DNA of 17,495 bases from an uncultured Bacteroidales bacterium (lineage in GTDB: Bacteria > Bacteroidota > Bacteroidia > Bacteroidales > UBA932). The translations under genes and the position numbers were made by a program. Below, piece by piece: positions 7,831 to 14,790 of the stretch; position 1 is the first letter of the stretch, and every line of letters starts with the position of its first letter. The stretch spans positions 1 to 17,495 of the forward strand of contig CAKVBK010000036.1 of the NCBI GenBank assembly GCA_934725285.1, read 5' to 3'. The notes under the pieces were generated by a model that did no database searches, had not been told where the DNA came from, and saw only the letters and a list, made by a program, of their open reading frames with translations.

Positions 7831-9219
7831 ATGATAATGAATATGAAAAATATTATTAAATCATCTCTGGCCGTTTCGATGATCACGGCGGCCTTGACTT
7901 CCTGCTACAAGGAACCCAAGCTTAAGGTCACGGACAAGGGACCGGAGATGACTTGTGAGATTGCGCAGTCTGCCAAGATGGGGGAGAATCTGCCTTTCGA
8001 GATAACTTTGAAGGATAACATAGCCTTGTCCACGGCGCAGCTGCATCTGTTTTATGATGGAACCGAGGTCAGCAAGGTTGTCATCCGCACCAAGGAAAAC
8101 GGAACCTACAAGGGAACCCTTGATATTCCTTATTACGCCAACATCTCTGACGGTACAGCTGAACTCACGGTCACAAGCCAGAACATCGAGTTCGGCATGA
8201 CCGAAGAGAAAAGGACATTGGAGGTGTCGCGTCCAGTCTTTGAATATCTTACCCTTGTCACCAAGGATGGCAAGGAGTATAAGATGACGAAGGCCGGCGA
8301 TTATGAATATTCCTGCAAAGCGGAATTTCCCAAGGAACTGACCGCCAAGATAGTGTCCGCTCCGTTCGGGGCTTTGGGCGAGACGTTGACATTCGGCTAT
8401 GACGGCAAGGCCATCGCTGTTGGAGGTGAGGACTACATCCCGTTCACGTATGGCTATGCCGGGGAGTACACCGTGACTTTGAACACAAAGACTCTCGAAG
8501 GATCCCCGTTTGTGAAACTGTCCGTCAACGGTGAGACCCCTGTGGCTATGGACAAGGCCGAGGAAATACCGGCCGGCAGCTACGGAGTGAACATACCGCT
8601 CAAGCAAGGCGAGACACTGACCGTGTTCGGTGTTGACCTCAGTGACTGGGTGATTGACTCTGATTATCTGGAGACAATCGACATCAAGAAGGGAACATTC
8701 AAATTCCTGCCTGTCTCCGGACAGTACAGGGTTGTTCTTCAGACCTCGAACAAATTCATCCGCATCAATCCGATGAAGCCGGGAGCGTTGACCGGCAAGG
8801 AATATTTTCCTGTGCTCGGAGATGACTTTTCCGGAGCCCTCTGGGCCATCGGAGACGCTACGATCGGCAAACCGGAAGGCTCCGGCGCCGGCTGGGCTCC
8901 TGAGGTCGGCGGTCTTTGCTGCGCTCCTGTCAAGGATAAAGTGTTCCAGTTGACACTCACCGCCGGCCACGGACTCGGGGTCGAGCCTGGCAGCAACTTC
9001 AAGTTCTTCTTCCAAAGGACTTGGGGCGGGGAACTGAAAGGCGCTTCATATTCAGATGTAAGTCTGCCTGCCGAGCTTGGCATGACAACTGACGGCAACA
9101 TCGGAGTCGCTTCGGCTTTGAAGGAAGGGGACCGCTATCGTTTCACTGTCGATTTCAGCTCCGCCAAAAAGACATCGGGTTCAGCCGAAGGTGTGAAGCT
9201 TGTCGGAGTGAAACTGTAA
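7831..9219 (+). CDS. Putative surface glycan-binding lipoprotein of the PUL
   Basis: The 462-residue product has a lipoprotein signal ending LTSC at Cys25. It holds no catalytic motif I recognise and looks like consecutive beta-sandwich domains: an Ig-like N-terminal part (about 27-130), middle domains, and a C-terminal module at about 325-462. That module has LWAIGDATIGKP (from Leu337) and FKFFFQRTWGG (390-400). Its pattern recalls the SusE/SusF-type binding domains (a LxGDAT motif, then FKF before a Trp). By position after the SusCD pair and GH30 it is probably a surface glycan-binding protein. It may belong to the DUF5016/DUF5125/DUF5121 group of PUL proteins; that assignment is from memory and tentative. 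ATGs at 7831, 7837 and 7843 are all in frame, and 7843 gives the most usual signal (MKNIIKSS). A 4-bp gap precedes it and a 30-bp gap follows. Confidence 0.7.
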   Translation: MIMNMKNIIKSSLAVSMITAALTSCYKEPKLKVTDKGPEMTCEIAQSAKMGENLPFEITLKDNIALSTAQLHLFYDGTEVSKVVIRTKENGTYKGTLDIPYYANISDGTAELTVTSQNIEFGMTEEKRTLEVSRPVFEYLTLVTKDGKEYKMTKAGDYEYSCKAEFPKELTAKIVSAPFGALGETLTFGYDGKAIAVGGEDYIPFTYGYAGEYTVTLNTKTLEGSPFVKLSVNGETPVAMDKAEEIPAGSYGVNIPLKQGETLTVFGVDLSDWVIDSDYLETIDIKKGTFKFLPVSGQYRVVLQTSNKFIRINPMKPGALTGKEYFPVLGDDFSGALWAIGDATIGKPEGSGAGWAPEVGGLCCAPVKDKVFQLTLTAGHGLGVEPGSNFKFFFQRTWGGELKGASYSDVSLPAELGMTTDGNIGVASALKEGDRYRFTVDFSSAKKTSGSAEGVKLVGVKL

Positions 9220-9249
9220 TTGGGTTACACATAATAATATTCAAGAATT

Positions 9250-11373
9250 ATGACTAAGAAATTCCTATACATGATTTGTCTCGGCTTCGGGCTTCTTGCC
9301 TTGAGCTCTTGCGATGACAAAGTCGCGAAAGGAGACACTTACCTCGATTTCCTTAACGATGAGGGTAAGAGGGAATCAACGGTCACGTTCGCCCGCTCAG
9401 GTGGCGAACGTGTGCTGAACATGGTCTCAAACACAGATTGGACCATTGATGTTCCTTATGAGGCCAAATCGTGGCTGGAGGTCACCCCGACATCATCGTC
9501 AAATGATCAGAAGGTGACTGTCAAGGTTGCGGCCAATGACACCTACGAGCGTTCTGCCATAATCAACCTGAAGGTTTCCGGAAAGGCTGGAAGTCTGAAA
9601 GTTACAGTGACGCAGGAAGGCGACATGCTCCCGGCGGAGGCTCTGCCTGACAAGTTGAAGGAGGATTGCGTCCTTGACATTCAGTTCAACCAGGATGGCT
9701 CAGCTGTGGATGTCTCAGGAAAGGGCGTGGACGTAAAGACAGTGCCTGGAGCAGGTCTCGTCACCTATGAGAGCCGTGCTACAAGATCTTACATCGCCCA
9801 TTTCAATCATGAGCCGGGGTCAAGCTTCACAAGCGGCTACTACCGTGTGGACTACTCCGACGATTCAGGTCTCTGGAAGAAACTTTCCGATGGCCATTCA
9901 TTCGAACTGCTGGCGAGGTTTGATGCGGACATCGCTTCTTGGAACAAGGAGATCAAGCCATTCAGCGCCATGGAGGCCGGCGGAGTCGGATTCCTAATCT
10001 CGAAAGGAGACCAGGTTCTGACATTCCTCCCGAACGTCAGCGAGGACGGGAAAAGCAAATGGATCTGGGCAAAAAGTGGTGTGACGCCTGAATATGGCCG
10101 CTATTACCACCTTGTCGGAGTCTGGAACAAGGACGAGAAGAAGGCATACGTCTATCTTGACGGTGAGCTGAAGGGCACTGTTGACGCTCCCGGCAATCTG
10201 AGAATCCCGGGAAACACAAAGGCTCGCTGGATCTGCATTGGTGGTGACGCCGGCCCTAATGACGCTCAGGCCGCTTGGAAAGGCGACATTGCGATCGCAA
10301 GAATCTTTGACTCTCCTCTGACAAAGACAGAAGTCGAGACTCTTTACCAGCGAGTCAAGAACTACAATCTGCCGGTTTCCACGATTAAGGTCGACAACAT
10401 TGTGCTTGCCTCCGGCATACAGGTCAAGGCCGGGGCCAAATTCCCGATCCTCGGAACCGGGTTCCAGAACGGAGATGTCGTCTCGTTCCAATCCATGACC
10501 GGAAAATATGTCCAGACAGCGGAGTGTGAGGTCACGGCTGACAGGGCAGTGGTCACTCTTCCTGCCGACCTTGTGAGCGGAACATACAAGGTTGTTCTTC
10601 AGCGTTCAGGCGCTTTCTACCCTCTCGGAGTGACCGAACTGGCTGTCGTGGAGAATCCGGCGGAGATCAAGATCCCTGCGATTGTGGCTCACCGAGGCTT
10701 CCACAAGACTGCGCCGGAAAACTCAGTGGCTGCTGTCAAGGCAGCCAAGGATCTTGGCGTTTTCGCTGCTGAGATCGATGTGTGGAGAACAACGGACGGC
10801 CGTCTCGTGATCCACCACGACGCCAAGGTGGACAATCTGGAAATCCAGAACTGCACCTACGACCAGTTGGAGGGTGTGAGACTCGCCAACGGTGAGAGTC
10901 TTCCGACATTGGAAGCCATGCTGGACTGCATAGGGAAAGATTCAGATACCAAACTGATCATTGAGATCAAAACCCACAATTCTCCTGAAAAGCAACTTGC
11001 GGCTGCCACGGATGTGATATCTCTGGTAAAATCCAAAGGAATGGATGCCAAGGTTGAGTTTATTTCGTTTAGTTACGAAACATGCAAAGGCATCGCCTCT
11101 GCGGACAAAACTGCTTTTGTCGGCTATCTGAATGGAGACAAATCTCCTGAAGAAGCCACCGCCGACGGTATCAGATGCCTTGATTATCAAATGAGTGTGT
11201 TTGCCTCCAATCCTACTTGGATCAAGGATGCCCAAACCAGGGGAATTGTGGTCAATGTGTGGACAGTCAACTCGGATGCGGAGATTATGTCAGCGGTGTC
11301 CAAGGGCGTCGACAGGATCACGACCGACAGCCCTGACAGAATCGCCGAGCTTGCGGATTTGTTCTTCAAGTAG
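9250..11373 (+). CDS. BACON-LamG-TIG-GDPD multidomain lipoprotein: surface glycerophosphodiester phosphodiesterase
   Basis: The 707-residue lipoprotein (LSSC, Cys21, then DDK) has four parts. A BACON domain at about 31-124 (NTDWTID, SWLEVTP, VTVTQEG) is a common Bacteroidota spacer or binding module. A LamG/concanavalin-like sandwich lies at about 141-370 (VGVWNKDEKKAYVYLDGELKG, WKGDIAIARIFDSPLTKTEV). An IPT/TIG-like domain covers about 376-470 (GTGFQNGD, SGTYKVVLQ). The GDPD catalytic domain is 477-707. GDPD residues are all present: AHRG (His481, Arg482), PEN (489-491), AEIDVW (Glu508, Asp510), HHD (His523), IEIK (Glu572), then NVWTVNS and ITTDSPD. GDPDs release glycerol 3-phosphate from glycerophosphodiesters. 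Here the enzyme is exported and fused to likely glycan-binding modules at the end of a PUL, which points to a phosphoglycerol-bearing glycan or glycolipid rather than free phospholipid head groups. The substrate is inference; the domain call is firm. Confidence 0.9.
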   Translation: MTKKFLYMICLGFGLLALSSCDDKVAKGDTYLDFLNDEGKRESTVTFARSGGERVLNMVSNTDWTIDVPYEAKSWLEVTPTSSSNDQKVTVKVAANDTYERSAIINLKVSGKAGSLKVTVTQEGDMLPAEALPDKLKEDCVLDIQFNQDGSAVDVSGKGVDVKTVPGAGLVTYESRATRSYIAHFNHEPGSSFTSGYYRVDYSDDSGLWKKLSDGHSFELLARFDADIASWNKEIKPFSAMEAGGVGFLISKGDQVLTFLPNVSEDGKSKWIWAKSGVTPEYGRYYHLVGVWNKDEKKAYVYLDGELKGTVDAPGNLRIPGNTKARWICIGGDAGPNDAQAAWKGDIAIARIFDSPLTKTEVETLYQRVKNYNLPVSTIKVDNIVLASGIQVKAGAKFPILGTGFQNGDVVSFQSMTGKYVQTAECEVTADRAVVTLPADLVSGTYKVVLQRSGAFYPLGVTELAVVENPAEIKIPAIVAHRGFHKTAPENSVAAVKAAKDLGVFAAEIDVWRTTDGRLVIHHDAKVDNLEIQNCTYDQLEGVRLANGESLPTLEAMLDCIGKDSDTKLIIEIKTHNSPEKQLAAATDVISLVKSKGMDAKVEFISFSYETCKGIASADKTAFVGYLNGDKSPEEATADGIRCLDYQMSVFASNPTWIKDAQTRGIVVNVWTVNSDAEIMSAVSKGVDRITTDSPDRIAELADLFFK

Positions 11374-11435
11374 GGAAACACGTTGCTTTTGTCAGAATCA
11401 AGTTTACTGTTCACATGGGGGAAGGCCGGATTGTT

Positions 11436-11467
11436 TTTGGTCTGCCCCCTTTATTGTATTAATTTTG
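11436..11467 (+). promoter_or_regulatory. Promoter of the DUF6377-type regulator gene
   Basis: TTTG (11436-11439), a 20-bp spacer and TAATTTTG (11460-11467) make a complete Bacteroidota housekeeping promoter. A start near 11471-11474 would leave a leader of about 25 nt before ATG 11498. The regulator can therefore be expressed independently of the PUL, whose own promoter lacks a -33 box. The rest of the 124-bp gap after the GDPD gene (11374-11435) shows no clear terminator. Confidence 0.75.
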
Positions 11468-11469
11468 TG

Positions 11470-11488
11470 AGCGCCAAACAAAGGCGCT
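11470..11488 (+). other. Short GC hairpin in the regulator leader
   Basis: AGCGCC (11470-11475) and GGCGCT (11483-11488) form a 6-bp stem with a 7-nt loop, followed by GTGTTTTA and then ATG 11498. For transcripts reading through from the PUL it could act as a weak terminator. For transcripts from the local promoter it would sit at the very 5' end of the mRNA and could affect stability or translation. The T-run is short, so I do not call it a terminator outright. Confidence 0.4.
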
Positions 11489-11497
11489 GTGTTTTAT

Positions 11498-13093
11498 ATG
11501 AGAAAGCTTACCTTGATTTCCTTGTTGTCCTCTCTCGTGCTGTCGATTTCCTGTTCAGATACGGAAAACGAGGCCGTGTCTGGACTGGACGAAGCTCTCA
11601 GGATGAGGAAGACATACGAGAGTTCATTTCTCGGAAAGATCAATGCGTTGAAGAACATGCGTGTGGAGACGATGCCATTCGCGGAGGAGTACAGGCTCAA
11701 CGCGAGAATAGCCGAGGAATATTCGTCCTACAGTTTTGATTCGACCATGTCCTATCTGAACCGGAACCAGATCCTGGCCATCGACAACAATGACGAGGAG
11801 AGGCTCACCGAGACTGATTTGCAGAAGGTAAATGAATATGTCCGTGCGGGATACCACGTTGAGGCCGCCAACCTGCTTCAGACTGTCCGTCCCTCCTTTG
11901 TGACTCCGAGACTAAAGCGTCTGTGGTTCTTTGTCCGTCACTCGCTGGCGGGTGAGATGATGTCATATTCAGGTGGCCTTGATCTGTATGCGGTCAAGTT
12001 CGCCGAGCGGAACGAGATGCGTGACTCCCTATTGAAATATACCGACCCCGGCACATTCGAGTGGTACAATCTGAACCGGGAAGCGGCACTGTCAGCCAAG
12101 GATTCCACAACTGTCAGGGAACTGGCATTGAAAATGATGGAACAGACGGAGGAATATTCTCACGGTTACGCCGCGGCGTGTTGGTATTATGCTGAAGGGA
12201 TCTCTCCGAAGGACCAGAGACTTAAGCTTGAATGGCTTTGCAAGTCGGCTGTTTCAGATGTGATGTGCGGTACAAGGGATTATGCGGCCTTGAACGAGGT
12301 CGCCAGGCTTCTTTTTCAGGACGGGGACATCAACAGAGCCTTCAGGTATGTCGCTGACCATAGCCTGCCGGACGCGTTGGCATTCAACGGAAAGCTGAGG
12401 CCTTGGCAGATCTCATGCTTCTTCCCGATGATCGAGCGGGAGTACGAGGATCGTTTGGCTGCCCAAAAACGCCGCCTGACCGCCTCCACGGTGGTGGTGA
12501 GTGTCCTGTTTGTGGTGTTGGCTTTTCTTCTCGCCGATCTCTTCCGGCATCATCGGAGTCTGCAAAAGACGAACTCCAGGCTTGAGACACTTAATCTCAG
12601 ACTTGAGGAGTCGGACAAGGTCAAGGAAGAATACATAGCCCTTTTTCTGGAGAAGGTCTCAGACAACATCAGCAAGACCCGCAAGATCCAAAACCATCTG
12701 CAGAAGTACCTCCGCAGAGGAGACTACAAGTACCTGTTGGATGAGATGGAATCCCTGCCTCCGATTGAGGATGACATAAAGCAGTTCTATAAAATGTTTG
12801 ACGACGCGTTCCTTAACCTATATCCTGATTTTGTGGAACAGGTCAATTCTCTTCTTGCCGATGGAGAGAAAATCACACTGAAGGACGGTGATCTGACTCC
12901 GGAGCTGAGGATCTGTGCCCTCATCCGGCTTGGAGTCACCGACTCCGGAAAGATGGCCTCTCTTCTGCACTATTCCGCCAACACTGTCTATAATTACAGG
13001 GCGAGGATACGCAACAAAGCCCTCGGACCACGAGATAAGTTCGAGGAGGCTGTAAAGCGTCTTTCCCTTCCTGGCGAAGAAAACGTAGGGTGA
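11498..13093 (+). CDS. Membrane-tethered transcriptional regulator, DUF6377-type, with TPR-like sensor region
   Basis: The 531-residue product begins with a signal or lipoprotein-like sequence (Cys19 after SIS). A helical, TPR-like region at about 25-320 is probably periplasmic. One strong transmembrane helix follows at about 329-349 (VVVSVLFVVLAFLLADLF), then a coiled coil at about 353-375 and a cytoplasmic domain. That domain matches the DUF6377 pattern as I know it: SDKVKEEYIALFLEKVSDNI, FYKMFDDAFLNLYPDFVEQV, LTPELRICALIRLG. It ends in a LuxR-like helix-turn-helix at about 486-508 (MASLLHYSANTVYNYRARIR). Such proteins are thought to be single-protein membrane regulators. ATG 11498 is chosen over GTG 11489, which lies at the end of the hairpin. 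It sits directly after the PUL on the same strand with its own promoter, so it is the likely PUL regulator. Its 3' end meets the opposing glycosyltransferase gene 2 bp away. Confidence 0.82.
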   Translation: MRKLTLISLLSSLVLSISCSDTENEAVSGLDEALRMRKTYESSFLGKINALKNMRVETMPFAEEYRLNARIAEEYSSYSFDSTMSYLNRNQILAIDNNDEERLTETDLQKVNEYVRAGYHVEAANLLQTVRPSFVTPRLKRLWFFVRHSLAGEMMSYSGGLDLYAVKFAERNEMRDSLLKYTDPGTFEWYNLNREAALSAKDSTTVRELALKMMEQTEEYSHGYAAACWYYAEGISPKDQRLKLEWLCKSAVSDVMCGTRDYAALNEVARLLFQDGDINRAFRYVADHSLPDALAFNGKLRPWQISCFFPMIEREYEDRLAAQKRRLTASTVVVSVLFVVLAFLLADLFRHHRSLQKTNSRLETLNLRLEESDKVKEEYIALFLEKVSDNISKTRKIQNHLQKYLRRGDYKYLLDEMESLPPIEDDIKQFYKMFDDAFLNLYPDFVEQVNSLLADGEKITLKDGDLTPELRICALIRLGVTDSGKMASLLHYSANTVYNYRARIRNKALGPRDKFEEAVKRLSLPGEENVG

Positions 13094-13095
13094 TT

Positions 13096-14061
13096 TTACT
13101 CGATCCTGTCCTTGATGTTGTATCTGTTCCTTTCCGGAGCGTTGCGTGAGACGAGCTCGCAGATAAATCCGGCGAGGAAGAGCATCACTCCGAGGATGAC
13201 CGCGAGGATGGCGAGGTAGAACAAAGGCTGGTCTGTGACGGCTCTGAAGTGGACGCCTTGGGCCTGGTGGACGAGTTTGGCCACGATGACCCAGATTGTC
13301 ATAACGAAGCCCACAAGGAACATCAGCAGGCCTGAGAAACCGAAGAAGTGCATAGGTTTCTTTCCGAAAGTGCTCAGAAACCAAAGCGAAAGCAGGTCGA
13401 GGAACCCGTTCACGAACCTTTCAATTCCGAACTTGCTCTTTCCGTACTTCCTTTTCTGGTGGTGCACGGGCTTCTCGGTGATCTTCGCGAAACCTGCGTT
13501 CTTCGCCAGATAAGGAATATATCTGTGCATCTCACCGTACACCTCTATGTTCTTGACAACCTCGTTTTTGTAAGCCTTGAGGCCGCAGTTCATGTCGTGC
13601 AGCCTGATGCCGGTGATCCAGCGCGCCGTGGCGTTGTACAGTTTTGAAGGCAGGTTCTTGGTCAGTCTGTTGTCCTGACGGTGCTGCTTCCAGCCTGAGA
13701 CCACATCGTAACCCTCCTCGGTGACCATCCGGTACATTTCAGGAATCTCCTCCGGGGAGTCCTGAAGGTCCGCGTCCATGGTGACGACAACCCGTCCCTC
13801 TGCCTTGGCGAAGCCTTCGTAAAGTGCGGCGGACTTGCCGTAGTTGCGGCGGAAGGATATTCCTTTGATCCTTTCATCGCCTTTGGAAAGCTCCTGGATC
13901 TTCGCCCACGATCCGTCGGTGCTTCCGTCATCGATGAAGATGACTTCATATTCATACTTGTTGGCGTTCATCACGCTTCTGATCCACGCCAGAAGCTCGG
14001 GAAGGGACTCCTCCTCGTTCAGAAGAGGCACTATTATCGAAATGTCTTTTGAATATTCCAT
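13096..14061 (-). CDS. GT2 glycosyltransferase, DPM1/GtrB-like (polyprenyl-phosphate sugar transferase)
   Basis: The 321-residue protein has a GT-A fold N-terminal domain: IIVPLLNEEESL, IDDGSTDG (Asp44/Asp45) and the metal-binding DAD of TMDADLQDSPEEI (96-98). It also has HDMNCGLKAY, MHRYIPYLA and the basic HHQKRKYGKSKFG stretch. Two membrane helices lie at about 237-262 and 280-304. This is the arrangement of DPM1/GtrB-type enzymes, which load a sugar from a nucleotide donor onto undecaprenyl phosphate at the inner membrane for later use in envelope glycan decoration. The exact sugar is unknown. It lies 18 bp downstream of the DUF4199 gene on the minus strand and is probably co-transcribed with it. 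No GtrA flippase is visible nearby. Confidence 0.92.
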   Translation of the reverse strand: MEYSKDISIIVPLLNEEESLPELLAWIRSVMNANKYEYEVIFIDDGSTDGSWAKIQELSKGDERIKGISFRRNYGKSAALYEGFAKAEGRVVVTMDADLQDSPEEIPEMYRMVTEEGYDVVSGWKQHRQDNRLTKNLPSKLYNATARWITGIRLHDMNCGLKAYKNEVVKNIEVYGEMHRYIPYLAKNAGFAKITEKPVHHQKRKYGKSKFGIERFVNGFLDLLSLWFLSTFGKKPMHFFGFSGLLMFLVGFVMTIWVIVAKLVHQAQGVHFRAVTDQPLFYLAILAVILGVMLFLAGFICELVSRNAPERNRYNIKDRIE

Positions 14062-14079
14062 AAATCTTTGAAGGCTTGT

Positions 14080-14655
14080 TTATTGGATGTCATTGTCCGG
14101 ATTCTCGTCGTTTCCGGGGCGCTCTCCGAAAGCGTTGACCGGGAAAAGCCTTCTGGCGAAGGTGGTCGAAAGGATCCAGCCCCAGAGGTAGCAGTAGACC
14201 AGTGACGAGAAGAAGGTTATCACCGGAAGCTTGGATATCATCTTCTCCATCGCGGCCATCGTGTTGGAGTCCATTATGTTCTGGTAGGTGTTCTGGACTT
14301 CCTGGATTATCTGTGTCATCATCTCGGGGTTGATCACAAGAATCTGCAAGAGGGAGAATCCGGCCACAAGGATGGAGGAGAACAACGCCACCTTGAGTCC
14401 GTAACGCTGAAGCCTGGCGTAGTCGGTCTTGACAGCACCGTGGAATCTGTCAATAAGAACCTTGAACACATAGACGCATGCGGCGATCTTCGCGATCTGG
14501 ACAAGAAACACAAGAAAACTGCCGACAAACCCTTTGATCCCGATCGCCAGCACCAAAGTCGGCAGGTAGTCAAGAATGATTGTGGCGACGGCCATGACAA
14601 GACCGGCCACAGCCGCGCTGTTCCAGGAAAGACTTGACGAAAACTCTTTCTTCAT
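14080..14655 (-). CDS. DUF4199-type integral membrane protein
   Basis: The 191-residue protein has four likely transmembrane helices at about 13-38, 42-68, 86-108 and 143-164. An amphipathic linker lies between the third and fourth helices (110-140), and the cytoplasm-like tail is rich in Asn, Asp and Glu. Length, helix layout and the N-terminus KKEFSSSLSWNSA fit DUF4199 proteins of Bacteroidota, whose function is unknown. A DUF4199 gene immediately before a GT2 gene recurs in this phylum as far as I recall, so it may support or flip the lipid-linked sugar made by the neighbour; that is inference. Its start at 14655 lies about 25 nt from a minus-strand -7 box. Confidence 0.8.
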   Translation of the reverse strand: MKKEFSSSLSWNSAAVAGLVMAVATIILDYLPTLVLAIGIKGFVGSFLVFLVQIAKIAACVYVFKVLIDRFHGAVKTDYARLQRYGLKVALFSSILVAGFSLLQILVINPEMMTQIIQEVQNTYQNIMDSNTMAAMEKMISKLPVITFFSSLVYCYLWGWILSTTFARRLFPVNAFGERPGNDENPDNDIQ

Positions 14656-14679
14656 TGTTCTATCTCTTTAATATTTATG

Positions 14680-14687
14680 CAAAAATA
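14680..14687 (-). promoter_or_regulatory. -7 element for the DUF4199-GT2 transcript
   Basis: On the minus strand this reads TATTTTTG, an exact TAnnTTTG match, 24 bp upstream of the DUF4199 start codon. No clear -33 TTTG is present at 19-21 bp. It lies back to back with the thrS -7 box (14701-14708), so the two divergent promoters share a region of about 30 bp. Confidence 0.5.
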
Positions 14688-14700
14688 GTAAAATATTTCG

Positions 14701-14708
14701 TATCTTTG
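14701..14708 (+). promoter_or_regulatory. -7 element of the thrS-infC-rpmI operon
   Basis: TATCTTTG matches TAnnTTTG and is followed by GCCCC. No strong -33 match is present 20 bp upstream (14677-14680 reads ATGC). Transcription would start near 14712-14715, so the thrS leader would be about 77-80 nt long and begin at the first hairpin described in the next entry. Confidence 0.6.
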
Positions 14709-14711
14709 CCC

Positions 14712-14788
14712 CTTGGCTAATAATATGGCTGGCCAAGTTCAAGTACTTGGTCTGTAAATACTGGTCAGACCAATTTATTTTAGTTTTT
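14712..14788 (+). promoter_or_regulatory. Attenuator-like leader of thrS with mutually exclusive hairpins
   Basis: Four segments can pair in alternative ways. Segment 1 CTTGGC (14712-14717) pairs with segment 2 GCCAAG (14732-14737). Segment 2 extended, GGCCAAGT (14731-14738), pairs with segment 3 ACTTGGTC (14745-14752), with one G-U pair and a 6-nt loop. Segment 3 TTGGTCTG (14747-14754) pairs with segment 4 CAGACCAA (14766-14773), an 8-bp perfect stem followed by the T-rich stretch 14774-14788. The 1-2 and 3-4 pairings can coexist; 2-3 excludes both. A 10-codon ORF (ATG 14725 to TAA 14755-14757) covers segments 2 and 3. No T-box consensus is seen. The pairings are directly visible; regulation is inference. 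Confidence 0.45.
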
Positions 14789-14790
14789 GT

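Noticed and set aside
6939..7886. 315-codon minus-strand frame opposite the GH30 gene
   Set aside because: It mirrors a strongly supported GH30 gene and is low in complexity, with a long valine run from a tyrosine/asparagine-rich stretch; no family is recognisable.
7861..9015. 384-codon minus-strand frame opposite the putative glycan-binding lipoprotein
   Set aside because: The plus strand has a lipoprotein signal, tight operon spacing and domain-like sequence. The minus frame has no recognisable start context or motif and is a shadow of codon bias.
9230..9252. CATAAT/ATTATG inverted repeat covering the start codon of the GDPD gene
   Set aside because: It is only 6 AT-rich base pairs with an 11-nt loop, too weak to credit as a translational switch.
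14709..14790. T-box riboswitch upstream of thrS
   Set aside because: The leader is too short and lacks a T-box consensus and a stem I specifier loop; T-boxes are mainly a Gram-positive device.
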